From: Streptomyces sp. R302
Lineage (GTDB): Bacteria > Actinomycetota > Actinomycetes > Streptomycetales > Streptomycetaceae
Length of the DNA stretch: 64,000 nucleotides
NCBI RefSeq assembly: GCF_012927245.1
Contig: NZ_JABBGE010000010.1
Span: 124,001-188,000, forward strand
Direction: 5' to 3'
The position numbers and the translations under genes are program-made. This document shows positions 15,876 through 24,429 of the stretch, piece by piece. Numbering within the stretch: the first letter of the stretch is position 1; the number at the start of each line of letters is the position of its first letter. The notes beneath the pieces are model-generated. The model was not told the origin of the DNA. It made no database searches and worked only from the letters and a program-made list of their open reading frames with translations.

Positions 15876-17627
15876 TCAGTTCGTGCTCTTCGACGGGTCC
15901 TTGAGACCGACGGTCGCGTAGTCGATCTGGCCGCCCCAGGAGGTGTGGCCGTAGGCGCCGGCGACGTTGGTGCCGACGAGGAGGGAGCGGCGCTTCGTGG
16001 CGGCGGGGGCGACCGGGGCCTGGGCGAGGATCCGCGCGTCGAGCTCCTGCCAGGCCTTGTTGGCGGCGGCGCCGTCGGTCATGGCGGCGATCTCGTCCAT
16101 CCGCTTCATGGTGGCGTCGTCCTTGAAGAGGGAGTGGTTGCCGGAGTTGCCCTTCTCCTTGATGTAGCGGCCGTCGAAGACGAAGGGGAGGAAGGTGGTG
16201 CCGGAGGGGAAGTCGGGACACCAGCCGGTGTAGACGAGGTCGGTGCGGTTCTTGGTGTCGCCGATGGTGTCGTAGAAGGCGGACGGGTCGACGGTGTCGA
16301 TGGTCACCTTGATGCCGGCCTTGCCGAGGGCCTGCTGGACGGCCTCGCCGATGGCCTTGTCGCCGGTGGAGACGGTCAGGCGGGTGGCGAAGCCGTCGGG
16401 CTTCCCGGCCTCCTTCAGCAGGCTCTTGGCCTTCTCCGGGTCGCCGGCGAGCGGGATCTTCAGGGTGTCGGGCTGCTTGCCGCCGGCGAAGAGGGCGCCG
16501 GGCATGGCGGCGCTGGAGGCGTCGGTGACGGCCGGTCCGCCGGCGGCGGTGACGATCGACTCCCGGTCGAGGGCCCACTGGACGGCCTGGCGGACCTTCA
16601 GGTCGTCGAAGGGGGCGCGGCCGGTGTGCATCTGGAGCATCTCGGTGCAGCTGCTGGACTCGGCGAGCAGCCGGGCCTTCACGTCGGCCACGGTGAGGAC
16701 CTTGGAGAGGGACTCCGGGCGGAGCTGGGCCCAGGAGATCGCGGAGGCGTCGGCGCCGGAGGAGGTGATGAGGCGGTCGTCGACCTGGTTGCCCTTGAGG
16801 CCCATGGTGACGACGATCCGGTCCGGGTACGCCTTGCGGACGGAGTCGCTCTTCGGGTCCCAGTGGGTGTTGCGGACGAGGACCATCTGCTTGTCGCGGG
16901 CGTAGCTCTCGATCTTGTACGGCCCCGAGGAGAACGGGCGGTTGTCGTACTGGGGGCCCTTGTCCTGCTTCGGCGGCACCGGGGCGAAGGTCGGCAGGGT
17001 GGCCGCGAAGGGGAACTCGGCGAAGGGCTTGTGGAGTTCGAAGACGATCGTGCGGGCGTCGGGGGTCTTCACCGAGTCGAGGTGCCTGCCCTGGGCGGGG
17101 CCCTGGTAGCCCTCGGCGCCCGCCAGGTAGCGGGCGGCGTAGTCGGGGCCGCCGGGCAGGTCGGGGGAGAAGGACCGCTCGACGTTGTGCTTGATGTCCT
17201 GGGCGGTGATCGGGGTGCCGTCCTCGTACTTCAGGCCGGGCTTGAGGCGGAAGGTCCAGGTCTTGGCGCCGTTGGACGGGGTGCCGAGGTCCTCGGCGAG
17301 GTCGGGGACGAGCTCGCTGCCCTGGGCGCCGGGCGCCGCCCGGTAGGTGACGAGGGTGCGGTAGAGCAGCCGGGTGCCGAAGTCCATGTCGGGCATGACC
17401 CAGTTGCGGGCCGGGTCGAGGTGGGAGAAGTCCTGGTTGGACAGGACGGTGAGGGTGCCGCCCCGCTGCGGGGTGCCGCCGATGGTCGCTCCGGCGTTGG
17501 CGGCGGCGGGGTTCTTCCGGTCGGGGCCTCCGGTCTTTCCGCCGGACGAGCCGCCGGAGCAGGCCGCGAGGCCGAGGGTCAGGGTCGACACCAGGGCGAT
17601 GGCCAGGGTGTGGGTGCGCTTGTTCAT
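15876..17627 (-). CDS. Peptide-binding lipoprotein of the ABC importer (SBP family 5)
   Basis: This is a 583-residue extracellular substrate-binding lipoprotein. The signal peptide TLAIALVSTLTLGLAACSGG ends in the lipobox LAAC, with lipidation at Cys23. A Gly/Ser linker precedes the family-5 fold, which shows LSNQDFSHLDPARN near the N-terminus and the KPGLKYEDGTPITAQDIKHN motif. It delivers peptides to the OppCBDF complex encoded just downstream. The ATG at 17627 has a GGAG-containing leader upstream. The promoter at 17688-17719 is identical over 32 bp to the collagenase promoter, so collagen-derived peptides are a likely substrate (inference). Confidence 0.93.
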   Translation of the reverse strand: MNKRTHTLAIALVSTLTLGLAACSGGSSGGKTGGPDRKNPAAANAGATIGGTPQRGGTLTVLSNQDFSHLDPARNWVMPDMDFGTRLLYRTLVTYRAAPGAQGSELVPDLAEDLGTPSNGAKTWTFRLKPGLKYEDGTPITAQDIKHNVERSFSPDLPGGPDYAARYLAGAEGYQGPAQGRHLDSVKTPDARTIVFELHKPFAEFPFAATLPTFAPVPPKQDKGPQYDNRPFSSGPYKIESYARDKQMVLVRNTHWDPKSDSVRKAYPDRIVVTMGLKGNQVDDRLITSSGADASAISWAQLRPESLSKVLTVADVKARLLAESSSCTEMLQMHTGRAPFDDLKVRQAVQWALDRESIVTAAGGPAVTDASSAAMPGALFAGGKQPDTLKIPLAGDPEKAKSLLKEAGKPDGFATRLTVSTGDKAIGEAVQQALGKAGIKVTIDTVDPSAFYDTIGDTKNRTDLVYTGWCPDFPSGTTFLPFVFDGRYIKEKGNSGNHSLFKDDATMKRMDEIAAMTDGAAANKAWQELDARILAQAPVAPAATKRRSLLVGTNVAGAYGHTSWGGQIDYATVGLKDPSKSTN

Positions 17628-17687
17628 GGGTCACTCCGAGGAGAGCGGAAGAGCGGTCGGACAGCCAGAGCGGCCGGAATGTGACCC

Positions 17688-17719
17688 GTAACATAGTAAT
17701 GTGAAATTGCACTGACAAG
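17688..17719 (-). promoter_or_regulatory. Importer operon promoter and operator, identical to the collagenase promoter
   Basis: On the minus strand this reads -35 TTGTCA, 17-bp spacer, -10 TATGTT, about 60 nt before the binding-protein start. All 32 bp are identical to 26653-26684 upstream of the collagenase gene. Within it lies GTGAAATTGCAC (17701-17712, plus strand), a GT-N8-AC box nearly palindromic in itself. A second GT-N8-AC box, GTGACCCGTAAC, overlaps the edge at 17681-17692 and is not shared with the collagenase promoter. The block is AT-rich against its surroundings. Confidence 0.8.
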
Positions 17720-17851
17720 GTGTGGGATCCCGTTCGCCCCGTCCGTTACCCATCCGTGTCCCTTTCGGGTGGCGCCCTCGCTGCCCGGTCGTGGGGTTTC
17801 CTGCCCGGGAGGACGCCCCGGCCGCCCCCGGGGTTGCCTAGGCTCTCCTCC

Positions 17852-18502
17852 ATGGCGACACCCGCGATCCCCTCCGCTCCCGAGCTCCTCGTCCTGCACG
17901 CCGTACGGCTGCGGGGCATGACCACCGGGGAGGAGGCCGCGGCACGCTTCGGGCTCGATCCGGAGGCCGTGGGCGAGCTGCTGCTCGACCTCCAGGCCTA
18001 CGGGCGGGTCACCCGGTCCTCCTTCGCCGGCACCTCGGGCTGGAGCCTGACCGACCGGGGACGGGCCGAGGGGGAGCGGCTGCTGGCCGAGGAGCTGGCC
18101 GGGTCCGGGCACGAGGCGTTCGTACGGGAGCGGTACGCGACCTTCCTGGCGTACAACGCCCGCTGTCTCACGGCCTGCACCGACTGGCAGCTACGGCCCG
18201 ACGGCGGTGGGCGCCTCGCCGTCAACACCCACGGGGACCCGGTCTGGGACCGGCGCGTCCTCGACGAGCTGACCGTGCTCGGCGGGGTCATCGACACCCT
18301 CTCGGGCGAGCTCTCCGCCCTGCTGCCGCGCTTCGGCGGCTATGGGGAGCGCTTCACCGGCGCGCTCGCCCGGGTGAAGCGCGGCGAGCTGTCCTGGGTG
18401 GACCGTCCGCGCGCCGACTCCTGCCACACCGTCTGGATGGAGCTTCACGAGGACCTGCTGGCCACGCTCGGCATCCGCCGGGGCGAGGAGCCCGTCCGGT
18501 AG
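17852..18502 (+). CDS. Winged-helix transcriptional regulator, family unclear
   Basis: The protein has 216 residues. The N-terminal 75 residues look like a winged helix (LLVLHAVRLRGMTTGEEAAARFGLDPEAVGELLLDLQ, then a TSGWSLTDRGRAEGERLL wing as in MarR/PadR-like proteins). The rest is helical and contains TACTDWQLRPDGG and ELSWVDRPRADSCHT. I do not recognise a ligand domain. The ATG at 17852 follows TAGGCT (17839-17844) by 7 nt and has no ribosome site, so the transcript may be leaderless. It is divergent from the peptide importer operon and could regulate it; the alternative is the GntR protein at 36147. Its 3' end overlaps the convergent DUF817 gene by 58 nt. Confidence 0.75.
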   Translation: MATPAIPSAPELLVLHAVRLRGMTTGEEAAARFGLDPEAVGELLLDLQAYGRVTRSSFAGTSGWSLTDRGRAEGERLLAEELAGSGHEAFVRERYATFLAYNARCLTACTDWQLRPDGGGRLAVNTHGDPVWDRRVLDELTVLGGVIDTLSGELSALLPRFGGYGERFTGALARVKRGELSWVDRPRADSCHTVWMELHEDLLATLGIRRGEEPVR

Positions 18503-19239
18503 ACGAGGACGAAGGTGACGGAGATGAGGAGCGCCCAGGCGCCGAACTTGGCGACGGAGACGGGCTGCCAGCCGTCGAGCTGGTCGGGGTAGCTCCAGGC
18601 GCCGACGTAGGTGGCGGCGTTCTCGGCGATCCAGAGGAAGAAGCCGATGAGGACGAAGGAGAGGGCCAGCGGCATCCGGTGGTCCTCCTCGCCGACCCGG
18701 AAGCGGACCCAGGTGCCGGCGGTGGCGAGGAGCAGCAGCCCGGCCAGGAACCAGCGGGCGTCGGGCAGCCAGTGGTGGCTGAAGAAGTTGAGGTAGACCG
18801 CGCCGGCGAGGACCGCCATGATCCGGGGCCGGTAGCCGGTGATCCGCAGGTCGAAGAGGCGCCAGGCGCGGCAGACGTAGCTGCCGACGGCCGCGTACAG
18901 GAAGCCGCCGTAGAGGGGGACGCCGCCGAACTTGGTGACCGCGTCCTCGGGGTAGCTCCAGGAGCCCATGCGGACCTTGACCAGTTCGAAGACCAGGCCG
19001 ATGAGGTGGCAGACGGCGATGACCACGACGTCCCGCCCGCTGTCCCAGCCGACCCGCCAGGCCAGCACGGTGAGCAGGATCCCGTAGCCGAGGAGCAGGT
19101 CGTAGCGGGCGACGGGCAGCTCGGGCAACAGCGCGGAGACGGCGATGCCGCCGACGAGCGCCACGGCGAAGGCGCAGCAGCGCGCCTCCAGGAGGGCGAA
19201 GCGCAGGAGCTGGCGGAATCCGTGCGTGATCTGGTCCAT
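18445..19239 (-). CDS. DUF817 family integral membrane protein
   Basis: This 264-residue protein has about eight hydrophobic helices and the family motifs ELVKVRMGSWSYPE (mid-protein) and GAWSYPDQLDGWQPV (near the end). The duplicated GSWSYP/GAWSYP pattern supports DUF817. Function is unknown; it is a cytoplasmic-membrane protein. The 3' end is antisense to the last 58 nt of the regulator gene at 17852-18502. Confidence 0.88.
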   Translation of the reverse strand: MDQITHGFRQLLRFALLEARCCAFAVALVGGIAVSALLPELPVARYDLLLGYGILLTVLAWRVGWDSGRDVVVIAVCHLIGLVFELVKVRMGSWSYPEDAVTKFGGVPLYGGFLYAAVGSYVCRAWRLFDLRITGYRPRIMAVLAGAVYLNFFSHHWLPDARWFLAGLLLLATAGTWVRFRVGEEDHRMPLALSFVLIGFFLWIAENAATYVGAWSYPDQLDGWQPVSVAKFGAWALLISVTFVLVYRTGSSPRRMPSVASRSS

Positions 19240-19291
19240 GCGGGAGGGGACGCGTCCGCGCGTGTGTGCGGTTTCCGCAGGGTGGGGCGGG

Positions 19292-20005
19292 TCAGTGGTG
19301 GTCGTGGTGGTGGGCGCAGCGCGGGGCGGTGAGCAGCCGGCGGACCATGTCGCCGGCCTCGGCGGCGTCGCGGGCCTCGCCGGGGAAGAGGAGGCGGAGG
19401 TCGCAGTGGCCCTCGCCGTACTCGCAGCGCAGCGAGACGGCGTGCCGGTCGATGGCGAGGGGGAGGGCGCGGACGACGCCGTGGGGGAGGCGGGAGCCGG
19501 CGAGGACGACGAGGTCGGAGACGAGGTCGGCGTGGGCGTCGGCGAGGTGGGTGAGGAGGGCGGCCTCTTCGAGCGCGAGCGGGTCGGGTGCGGCGAGGGT
19601 GTACGCGCCGGGGGCGATCTCCTGGGTCCCGGTCCCGGTGCGCAGGGCGACGCCGGCGAGGTCGAGGCGGAGCGAGCCGAGGTCGCCGGGGGTGGCGGGG
19701 GCGAGCCGTCCGGTGAGGGTGACGCGGGCGCGGACCCGGTCGCGCAGGGCGGTCGGGGCGATGTCGGTGAGGTCGATGCGGGCGTCGAGGCCGCCGAGCG
19801 GGGCGCGGGCGAGGTGGTCGGCCAGGGGGGTGTCGGCGGGCGGGTGGAGGGTGATCCGGCCGCGGGCGCCGACGGTGTGGGCGCCGAGGAGGTCGTAGGT
19901 CTGGCCGTCGAGGGTGAGGGAGAGGGAGATGGCCCTGGCCAGCACGGAGCGGACCTGTTCCGCGGCGGTCTGCTGGGGCAGGGCGGGGGAGGGGGCGACG
20001 CGCAC
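19292..20005 (-). CDS. Iron-regulated DUF2470 protein
   Basis: This 237-residue cytoplasmic protein has a C-terminal DUF2470 region (DPLALEEAALLTHLADAHADLVSDLV, with RCEYGEGHCDLRLLFPGEARDAAEAG) after a split-barrel-like N-terminal half (residues 20-150). DUF2470 occurs in HugZ-type heme-handling proteins. The His-rich tail CAHHHDHH could bind metal. The GTG at 20005 has GAGGAGA 6 nt upstream and is preferred to the ATG at 20077, which lies across the iron box. The iron box 23 nt upstream implies repression by a DtxR/IdeR-type protein when iron is plentiful, and so a role in iron or heme supply (inference). Confidence 0.8.
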   Translation of the reverse strand: MRVAPSPALPQQTAAEQVRSVLARAISLSLTLDGQTYDLLGAHTVGARGRITLHPPADTPLADHLARAPLGGLDARIDLTDIAPTALRDRVRARVTLTGRLAPATPGDLGSLRLDLAGVALRTGTGTQEIAPGAYTLAAPDPLALEEAALLTHLADAHADLVSDLVVLAGSRLPHGVVRALPLAIDRHAVSLRCEYGEGHCDLRLLFPGEARDAAEAGDMVRRLLTAPRCAHHHDHH

Positions 20006-20027
20006 GGAGACTCTCCTCGATCGACTT

Positions 20028-20046
20028 TTAGGTAAGGCTAACCTAA
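20028..20046. promoter_or_regulatory. Iron box (DtxR/IdeR/DmdR-type operator)
   Basis: TTAGGTAAGGCTAACCTAA is a 19-bp inverted repeat that matches the actinobacterial iron-box consensus TTAGGTTAGGCTAACCTAA at all but one position. It lies 23 bp before the DUF2470 start and 126 bp before the BCCT start, so the DUF2470 gene is the likely target. Confidence 0.9.
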
Positions 20047-20172
20047 CCATCCCCTCCCGGTGGTGTCCAGGAGTCACCAGGGCTGTTGGTCCACGGAGTT
20101 GAGCCCCGCCTGTGGTACTGCCTTAGCAGGACATATGGCGTGTGCCCCGTTCGGCGGGGAAAGGGGTCGTAG

Positions 20173-21969
20173 ATGGCGAATGTCGGACAGGATCCGGGTG
20201 CGGGCGGCGGGGGAGAGCGCGGCAGGGGTGGGAGCGGCAGGGGTGGGGGCGGGAGGGGTGTGCTGCCGGTGACGGCGGACCTGCCCGATCTCCGCCACCG
20301 GCATCCCGCCCGTACCGACCCGGTCGTCTTCGGCGTCACCGCCGTCCTCACCCTCGCGTTCGTCGTCTGGGGCGCGACGGCCACCGACAGCCTGGAGTCG
20401 GTCTCCAGCAGCCTCCTCGACGGTCTGATCCGGGACGGCGGCTGGGCGTTCATGCTCGCCGCCTCCGGCTTCGTCGTCTTCGCGCTCTGGCTGGCCATCA
20501 GCCGGTACGGCCGGATCACGCTCGGACAGGAGGGCGAGGGGCCGGAGTTCCGCACGGTCTCCTGGATCGCCATGATGTTCAGCGCCGGCATGGGCATCGG
20601 CCTGATGTTCTACGGGGTGAGCGAACCGCTCGCCCACTACGGCACCCCGCCGCCCGGCACCTCCCCGGCCGACTCCGCCGAGCGGATGGAGACGGCGATG
20701 GCCACCACGCTCTTCCACTGGACGCTCCACCCGTGGGCGATCTACGCCGTCGTCGGCCTCGCCATCGCCTACTCCACCTTCCGGCGCCGGCGCCGGCAGA
20801 CGATCAGCGCCGTCTTCGTGCCGCTCATGGGCGCGCGCCGGGCGCTCGGCGGGCCGGGCCGGGTCATCGACATCCTCGCCATCTTCGCCACCCTCTTCGG
20901 CTCCGCCGCCTCGCTGGGGCTCGGCGCGCTCCAGATCGGCAGCGGCGTGGAGGAGCTGGACTGGATGGCGAAGACCGGCACGGGCCTGCTGGTCGGCATC
21001 ATCGCCGTGCTCACCGTCGCCTTCGTGCTCTCCGCCGTCTCCGGCGTGGAGAAGGGCATCCAGTGGCTGTCCAACATCAACATGGTGCTCGCGCTGCTGC
21101 TCGCCCTGTTCGTCTTCGTCGCCGGACCCACGATCATCGTCCTCGACCTGCTGCCGACCTCGATCGCCGCGTACATCGGCGACCTGCCGCAGCTGGCCGG
21201 CCGCACCGAGGCCACCAGCGGCGAGAACATCCACGACTGGCTGGGCAGCTGGACGGTCTTCTACTGGGCGTGGTGGATCTCCTGGACGCCCTTCGTCGGC
21301 ATGTTCATCGCCCGGATCAGCCGGGGCCGGACGATCCGTCAGTTCATCGGCGGCGTCATCCTGGTGCCGAGCGCGGTCAGCCTGGTCTGGTTCGCGATCT
21401 TCGGTGGCACGGCGATGCGGCTGAGCGAGCAGGGGGAGCTCGCGGGGGAGACGACGCCGGAGGGGCAGCTCTTCGGGCTGCTCCAGGAGTTCCCGATGAC
21501 CGGAGCGATGAGCCTGCTCGTGATGGTCCTCGTCGCGATCTTCTTCGTCTCCGGCGCGGACGCCGCCTCCATCGTCATGGGCACCCTGTCGCAGCGCGGC
21601 GCGATGGAGCCGACGCGACCGGTGGTGGTCTTCTGGGGTGTGCTGACCGGCGCCGTCGCCGCGATCATGCTGCTCATCGGCGACGGGCAGGGCGACGCCC
21701 TGGCGGGCCTGCAGAACCTGACGATCCTGGTCGCCGCCCCGTTCGTGCTCGTCATGATCGGCATGTGCGTGGCCCTCATGCGGGACCTGCGGGAGGATCC
21801 GCTGATCGTGCGCGGCCAGGTCGGCGAGGAGGTCGTCGGGGTCGCGGTCATCGCCGGACACCAGCGGTACGACGGCGACTTCGAGCTCCGCATCGGCCCG
21901 GGCACCACGGACGGAGCGTCCCCGGCGCCGGTCCCGCCCGCCCCGCCCGGCGGGGGCGGACCCCGCTGA
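20173..21969 (+). CDS. BCCT family transporter (betaine/choline/carnitine type)
   Basis: This 598-residue protein has 12 predicted membrane helices. It carries the family hallmarks GMGIGLMFYGVSEPLAHY and the Trp-rich helix-8 signature WAWWISWTPFVGMFIARIS. It probably imports a quaternary ammonium compatible solute with Na+ or H+. A Gly/Arg-rich cytoplasmic N-terminus (residues 8-30) and a Pro/Gly C-terminal tail flank the core. The ATG at 20173 has a GGGGAAAGGGG purine run 6 nt upstream. It is followed 18 nt later by the convergent TetR gene, a possible regulator. Confidence 0.95.
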   Translation: MANVGQDPGAGGGGERGRGGSGRGGGGRGVLPVTADLPDLRHRHPARTDPVVFGVTAVLTLAFVVWGATATDSLESVSSSLLDGLIRDGGWAFMLAASGFVVFALWLAISRYGRITLGQEGEGPEFRTVSWIAMMFSAGMGIGLMFYGVSEPLAHYGTPPPGTSPADSAERMETAMATTLFHWTLHPWAIYAVVGLAIAYSTFRRRRRQTISAVFVPLMGARRALGGPGRVIDILAIFATLFGSAASLGLGALQIGSGVEELDWMAKTGTGLLVGIIAVLTVAFVLSAVSGVEKGIQWLSNINMVLALLLALFVFVAGPTIIVLDLLPTSIAAYIGDLPQLAGRTEATSGENIHDWLGSWTVFYWAWWISWTPFVGMFIARISRGRTIRQFIGGVILVPSAVSLVWFAIFGGTAMRLSEQGELAGETTPEGQLFGLLQEFPMTGAMSLLVMVLVAIFFVSGADAASIVMGTLSQRGAMEPTRPVVVFWGVLTGAVAAIMLLIGDGQGDALAGLQNLTILVAAPFVLVMIGMCVALMRDLREDPLIVRGQVGEEVVGVAVIAGHQRYDGDFELRIGPGTTDGASPAPVPPAPPGGGGPR

Positions 21970-21987
21970 CCCCCGGGCCGGCCGCCG

Positions 21988-22578
21988 TCAGGGGCCGACC
22001 GCGCGCCAGATCCGGTCGGGGAGGAGTCGGCTCGCCTCCTCGAGGTCGACGTCGCCGAGGGTGAGCCAGCGGCGGGCCATGGCGACGACCGGGCCCAGGA
22101 CGAGGCCCTCGATGACCGGGGTGGGGAGGTCCGCCAGCTCGCCCGCCGCGCGGTGGGCGTCGAGCCAGTGCTCGATGGGGGTGAGCCGGGCCTCCTGGTT
22201 GTCGCGGATCTCGGCGGCGCGGGCGGTGCCCTCCTGGTCCGCGAAGGGGGAGTGCAGGAGGCGGGAGGCGGCCGGCTCCGTGCGGACGAAGTCCATATAG
22301 GCGTGGACGACCGCCTCGATGCCGGAGCGCGCGTCCTGGTGGGAGAGCAGGGCGGTGCCCAACTCGCCCAGGAGACGGCCGAGCCAGCGCAGGGCGAGCG
22401 CGGAGACGACTCCGTGGAGATTGCCGAAGTGGTGGTAGACGCTGCCGGTGCTGACACCGCTCACCCGGGTGAGGGCGGCGACGGTGAGCCCCGCCTCCCC
22501 CTCGCGCGCGTAGAGGTCGAGCGCGGCGTCGAGGACGCGGTCGACGGTGACTTCTCCGCGCTGCTGCTTCGGGCTCAT
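21988..22578 (-). CDS. TetR family transcriptional regulator
   Basis: This 196-residue regulator has the N-terminal TetR helix-turn-helix TVAALTRVSGVSTGSVYHHFGN at about residues 31-52 and a helical ligand-binding C-terminal domain. It converges with the BCCT gene. Upstream on its own strand, TATGCT could serve as a -10 near a CTGATCAG palindrome (about 22632-22639), a candidate operator. The ligand is unknown. Confidence 0.92.
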   Translation of the reverse strand: MSPKQQRGEVTVDRVLDAALDLYAREGEAGLTVAALTRVSGVSTGSVYHHFGNLHGVVSALALRWLGRLLGELGTALLSHQDARSGIEAVVHAYMDFVRTEPAASRLLHSPFADQEGTARAAEIRDNQEARLTPIEHWLDAHRAAGELADLPTPVIEGLVLGPVVAMARRWLTLGDVDLEEASRLLPDRIWRAVGP

Positions 22579-22655
22579 CGAGCGGGGTGCCCCTTTGTCC
22601 GTGCGCCATGCCTGGCCTGGTGATTCCGTACCTGATCAGCATAGGAGGCGCGACG

Positions 22656-22723
22656 GCCGCCCGACCCCGTCGCGCGGACACGAGGCGACGGGCTGCGGGC
22701 TGCGGGCTGCGGGGTCGGGCGGC
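22656..22723 (-). terminator. Long-stem terminator after the CstR-like gene
   Basis: GCCGCCCGACCCC (22656-22668) and GGGGTCGGGCGGC (22711-22723) are perfect 13-nt arms. The 42-nt loop holds a nested CGTCGC/GCGACG stem and three copies of a GGGCTGC heptamer. It starts 7 nt after the stop of the CstR-like gene. Confidence 0.65.
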
Positions 22724-22729
22724 GTGGCC

Positions 22730-22996
22730 CTACGCCAGGGCGAGGAAGAGTTTCTCCAGTTCCGCCTCCGTCATCGGCGGGCCGCCGGCCGGCTCCTCGG
22801 ACAGGCACTGGCGCATCCCGCTCGCCACGATCTTGAATCCGGCCCGGTCCAGGGCCCGGGAGACGGCGGCGAGTTGGGTCACGACGTCCTTGCAGTCGCG
22901 GCCCGCCTCGACCATCGCGATCACCCCGGCCAGCTGTCCCTGGGCCCGCCGCAGACGGTTCAGCACGGGCGCCATGGCCTCTTCGTCGACCTGCAC
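22730..22996 (-). CDS. CsoR/CstR-family repressor with two Cys and no His (CstR-like)
   Basis: This 88-residue all-helical DUF156 (CsoR/RcnR) repressor starts at the GTG at 22996, with AAGGAGG 6 nt upstream. Conserved Cys are C35 (GRDCKD) and C64 (SGMRQC). Copper-sensing CsoR also needs a His four residues before the second Cys; here that position is Gly60. The Cys pair without His matches CstR, which senses persulfide or reactive sulfur species. The inverted repeat at 23031-23048 upstream is its likely operator. No sulfurtransferase or copper gene adjoins it, so its targets lie elsewhere or only autoregulation is visible here. Confidence 0.85.
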   Translation of the reverse strand: MQVDEEAMAPVLNRLRRAQGQLAGVIAMVEAGRDCKDVVTQLAAVSRALDRAGFKIVASGMRQCLSEEPAGGPPMTEAELEKLFLALA

Positions 22997-23030
22997 GGCC
23001 GCCTCCTTCTCGTCGTCACCCCCTCGCCAG

Positions 23031-23048
23031 GATACCCGGTGGGGTATC
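23031..23048. promoter_or_regulatory. Operator for the CstR-like repressor
   Basis: GATACCC-GGTG-GGGTATC is a perfect 7-bp inverted repeat, similar to ATACCC...GGGTAT sites known for CstR/CsoR proteins. It lies 35 bp upstream of the GTG start, where it would overlap the promoter. Confidence 0.75.
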
Positions 23049-23487
23049 AAGACGGTCAGTATTCGTGTATACCGATCACTCGCGGGCGGTCGCGGCCGCG
23101 TTCGCATGACGGCTCCGAGATCGGTGGGCTCGTGGACGACGGCGCCAGCGCCCCGGCGCAGCGGCGCGACGAGCCGGTCGACACCGTTGTCGTCGCCCCA
23201 CCAGGCACTCGTGGACCGGCGTCCGCAGCCGGTGGTACGCGGTCGGCAGCGGCAGCACCGCGTCCCGGGCCGGCTGCTCGGCGCTCCCCGTGCCCCCGCG
23301 CTGGGGCATGCGTGCCCTTTCATCACGCGCGGAGCACTGCGCTCCGACCTCATGATCGGACAGTGGAACCGGAATCACGTACCGTCAGGCGACCCGGGGT
23401 GTCGGAACCGAACCCCGCCGGTCCCGCGTGGTGCACTGCGGAAACGATCACCCGCGATCGCCGACGATCGCCCGCGAAGGGACGTCC
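23049..23487. other. 439-nt gap with no intact gene, possible minus-strand gene remnant
   Basis: No intact gene is supported. On the minus strand, about 23290-23200 reads ARDAVLPLPTAYHRLRTP in one frame. About 23200-23110 then reads DDNGVDRLVAPLRRGAGAVV in another. Each has a protein-like composition, so this may be a frameshifted remnant, but I do not recognise the family. The promoter of the beta-lactamase gene should lie at the right end; no clear -35/-10 was seen. Confidence 0.35.
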
Positions 23488-24420
23488 GTGCATCCCCAGA
23501 ACCCCGGCGCCTCCCGCCGGACCGCGCTCACCCTCGGCGCCGCGACGGCGCTCACCACCCTCGGCCTCGCCGGCGCCGGCACCGCCCACGCCGCGGGCCG
23601 GCCGTCCGGCCCGGCCGAGGACCGGATCGCCGCCCGCCTACGTGCCCTGGAGGAGCGGTACGACGCCCGCCTCGGCGTCCACGCCCACGACGTGCGCACC
23701 GGCCGCACGATCGCCCACCGGGACCGCGAACGCTTCCCGATGTGCTCGGTCTTCAAGACCCTCGCCGCCGCGGCCGTCCTGCGCGACCTGGACCACGACG
23801 GCGCCTTCCTGGCCCGCCGCCTCCACTACACCGCCGACTACGTCGAGCGCTCCGGCTGGTCCCCGGTGACCGAGCGGGCGGAGAACGTCGCGGGCGGCCT
23901 GACAGTCGCCGAACTCTGCGACGCGGCCATCCGGTTCAGCGACAACACCGCCGCCAACCTCCTGCTGCGCGAGCTCGGCGGCCCCACCGCCGTCACCCGC
24001 TTCGCCCGCTCCCTCGGCGACCCGGTCACCCGGCTCGACCGCTGGGAGCCCGAGTTGAACTCCGCCGAGCCGTGGCGGATCACCGACACCACCACCCCGC
24101 GCGCCATCGCCCGCACCTACGGCAGGCTCGTCCTCGGCCGCGCCCTCGCCCCCGCAGACCGCGGCCTCCTCACCGACTGGCTGCTCCGCAACACCACCAG
24201 CGACGCCCGCTTCCGCAAGGGCCTCCCGGCGGACTGGACCGTCGCCGACAAGACCGGCGGCGGCGATTACGGCGGCAACAACGACGTCGCGGTCACCTGG
24301 CCGCCGGACGGCGGCCCGATCCTCCTCGCCGTCCTCACCACCCGGTTCGACCGGGCGGCGAAGGGCGTCGACGAACTCGTGGCCGCCGCCGCGGCGATCG
24401 TCGCCGAGGAACTCCGCTAG
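23488..24420 (+). CDS. Class A beta-lactamase (serine hydrolase), Tat-type leader
   Basis: This 310-residue secreted beta-lactamase has a twin-arginine-like leader (GASRRTALTLGAATAL) ending in AHA. Active-site motifs are complete: S87-V-F-K (SxxK), S151-D-N (SDN), E187 (general base in RWEPELN) and K255-T-G (KTG). It should hydrolyse penicillins or cephalosporins outside the cell. The GTG at 23488 has GAAGGGA upstream with 6-nt spacing and gives a normal leader length; the frame-opening ATG at 23428 would add 20 residues before the leader. No beta-lactamase regulator adjoins it. Confidence 0.95.
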   Translation: MHPQNPGASRRTALTLGAATALTTLGLAGAGTAHAAGRPSGPAEDRIAARLRALEERYDARLGVHAHDVRTGRTIAHRDRERFPMCSVFKTLAAAAVLRDLDHDGAFLARRLHYTADYVERSGWSPVTERAENVAGGLTVAELCDAAIRFSDNTAANLLLRELGGPTAVTRFARSLGDPVTRLDRWEPELNSAEPWRITDTTTPRAIARTYGRLVLGRALAPADRGLLTDWLLRNTTSDARFRKGLPADWTVADKTGGGDYGGNNDVAVTWPPDGGPILLAVLTTRFDRAAKGVDELVAAAAAIVAEELR

Positions 24421-24429
24421 GGCCTGTTC

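Noticed and set aside
13855..17718. A 1287-residue protein spanning the permease and binding-protein region
   Set aside because: Only the last 328 residues (OppB) look real; the rest is an Arg/Pro-rich shadow of the binding-protein and OppC genes.
20028..20046. Iron box as regulator of the BCCT transporter
   Set aside because: It is 126 bp from the BCCT start but only 23 bp from the divergent DUF2470 start, where it fits a promoter better.
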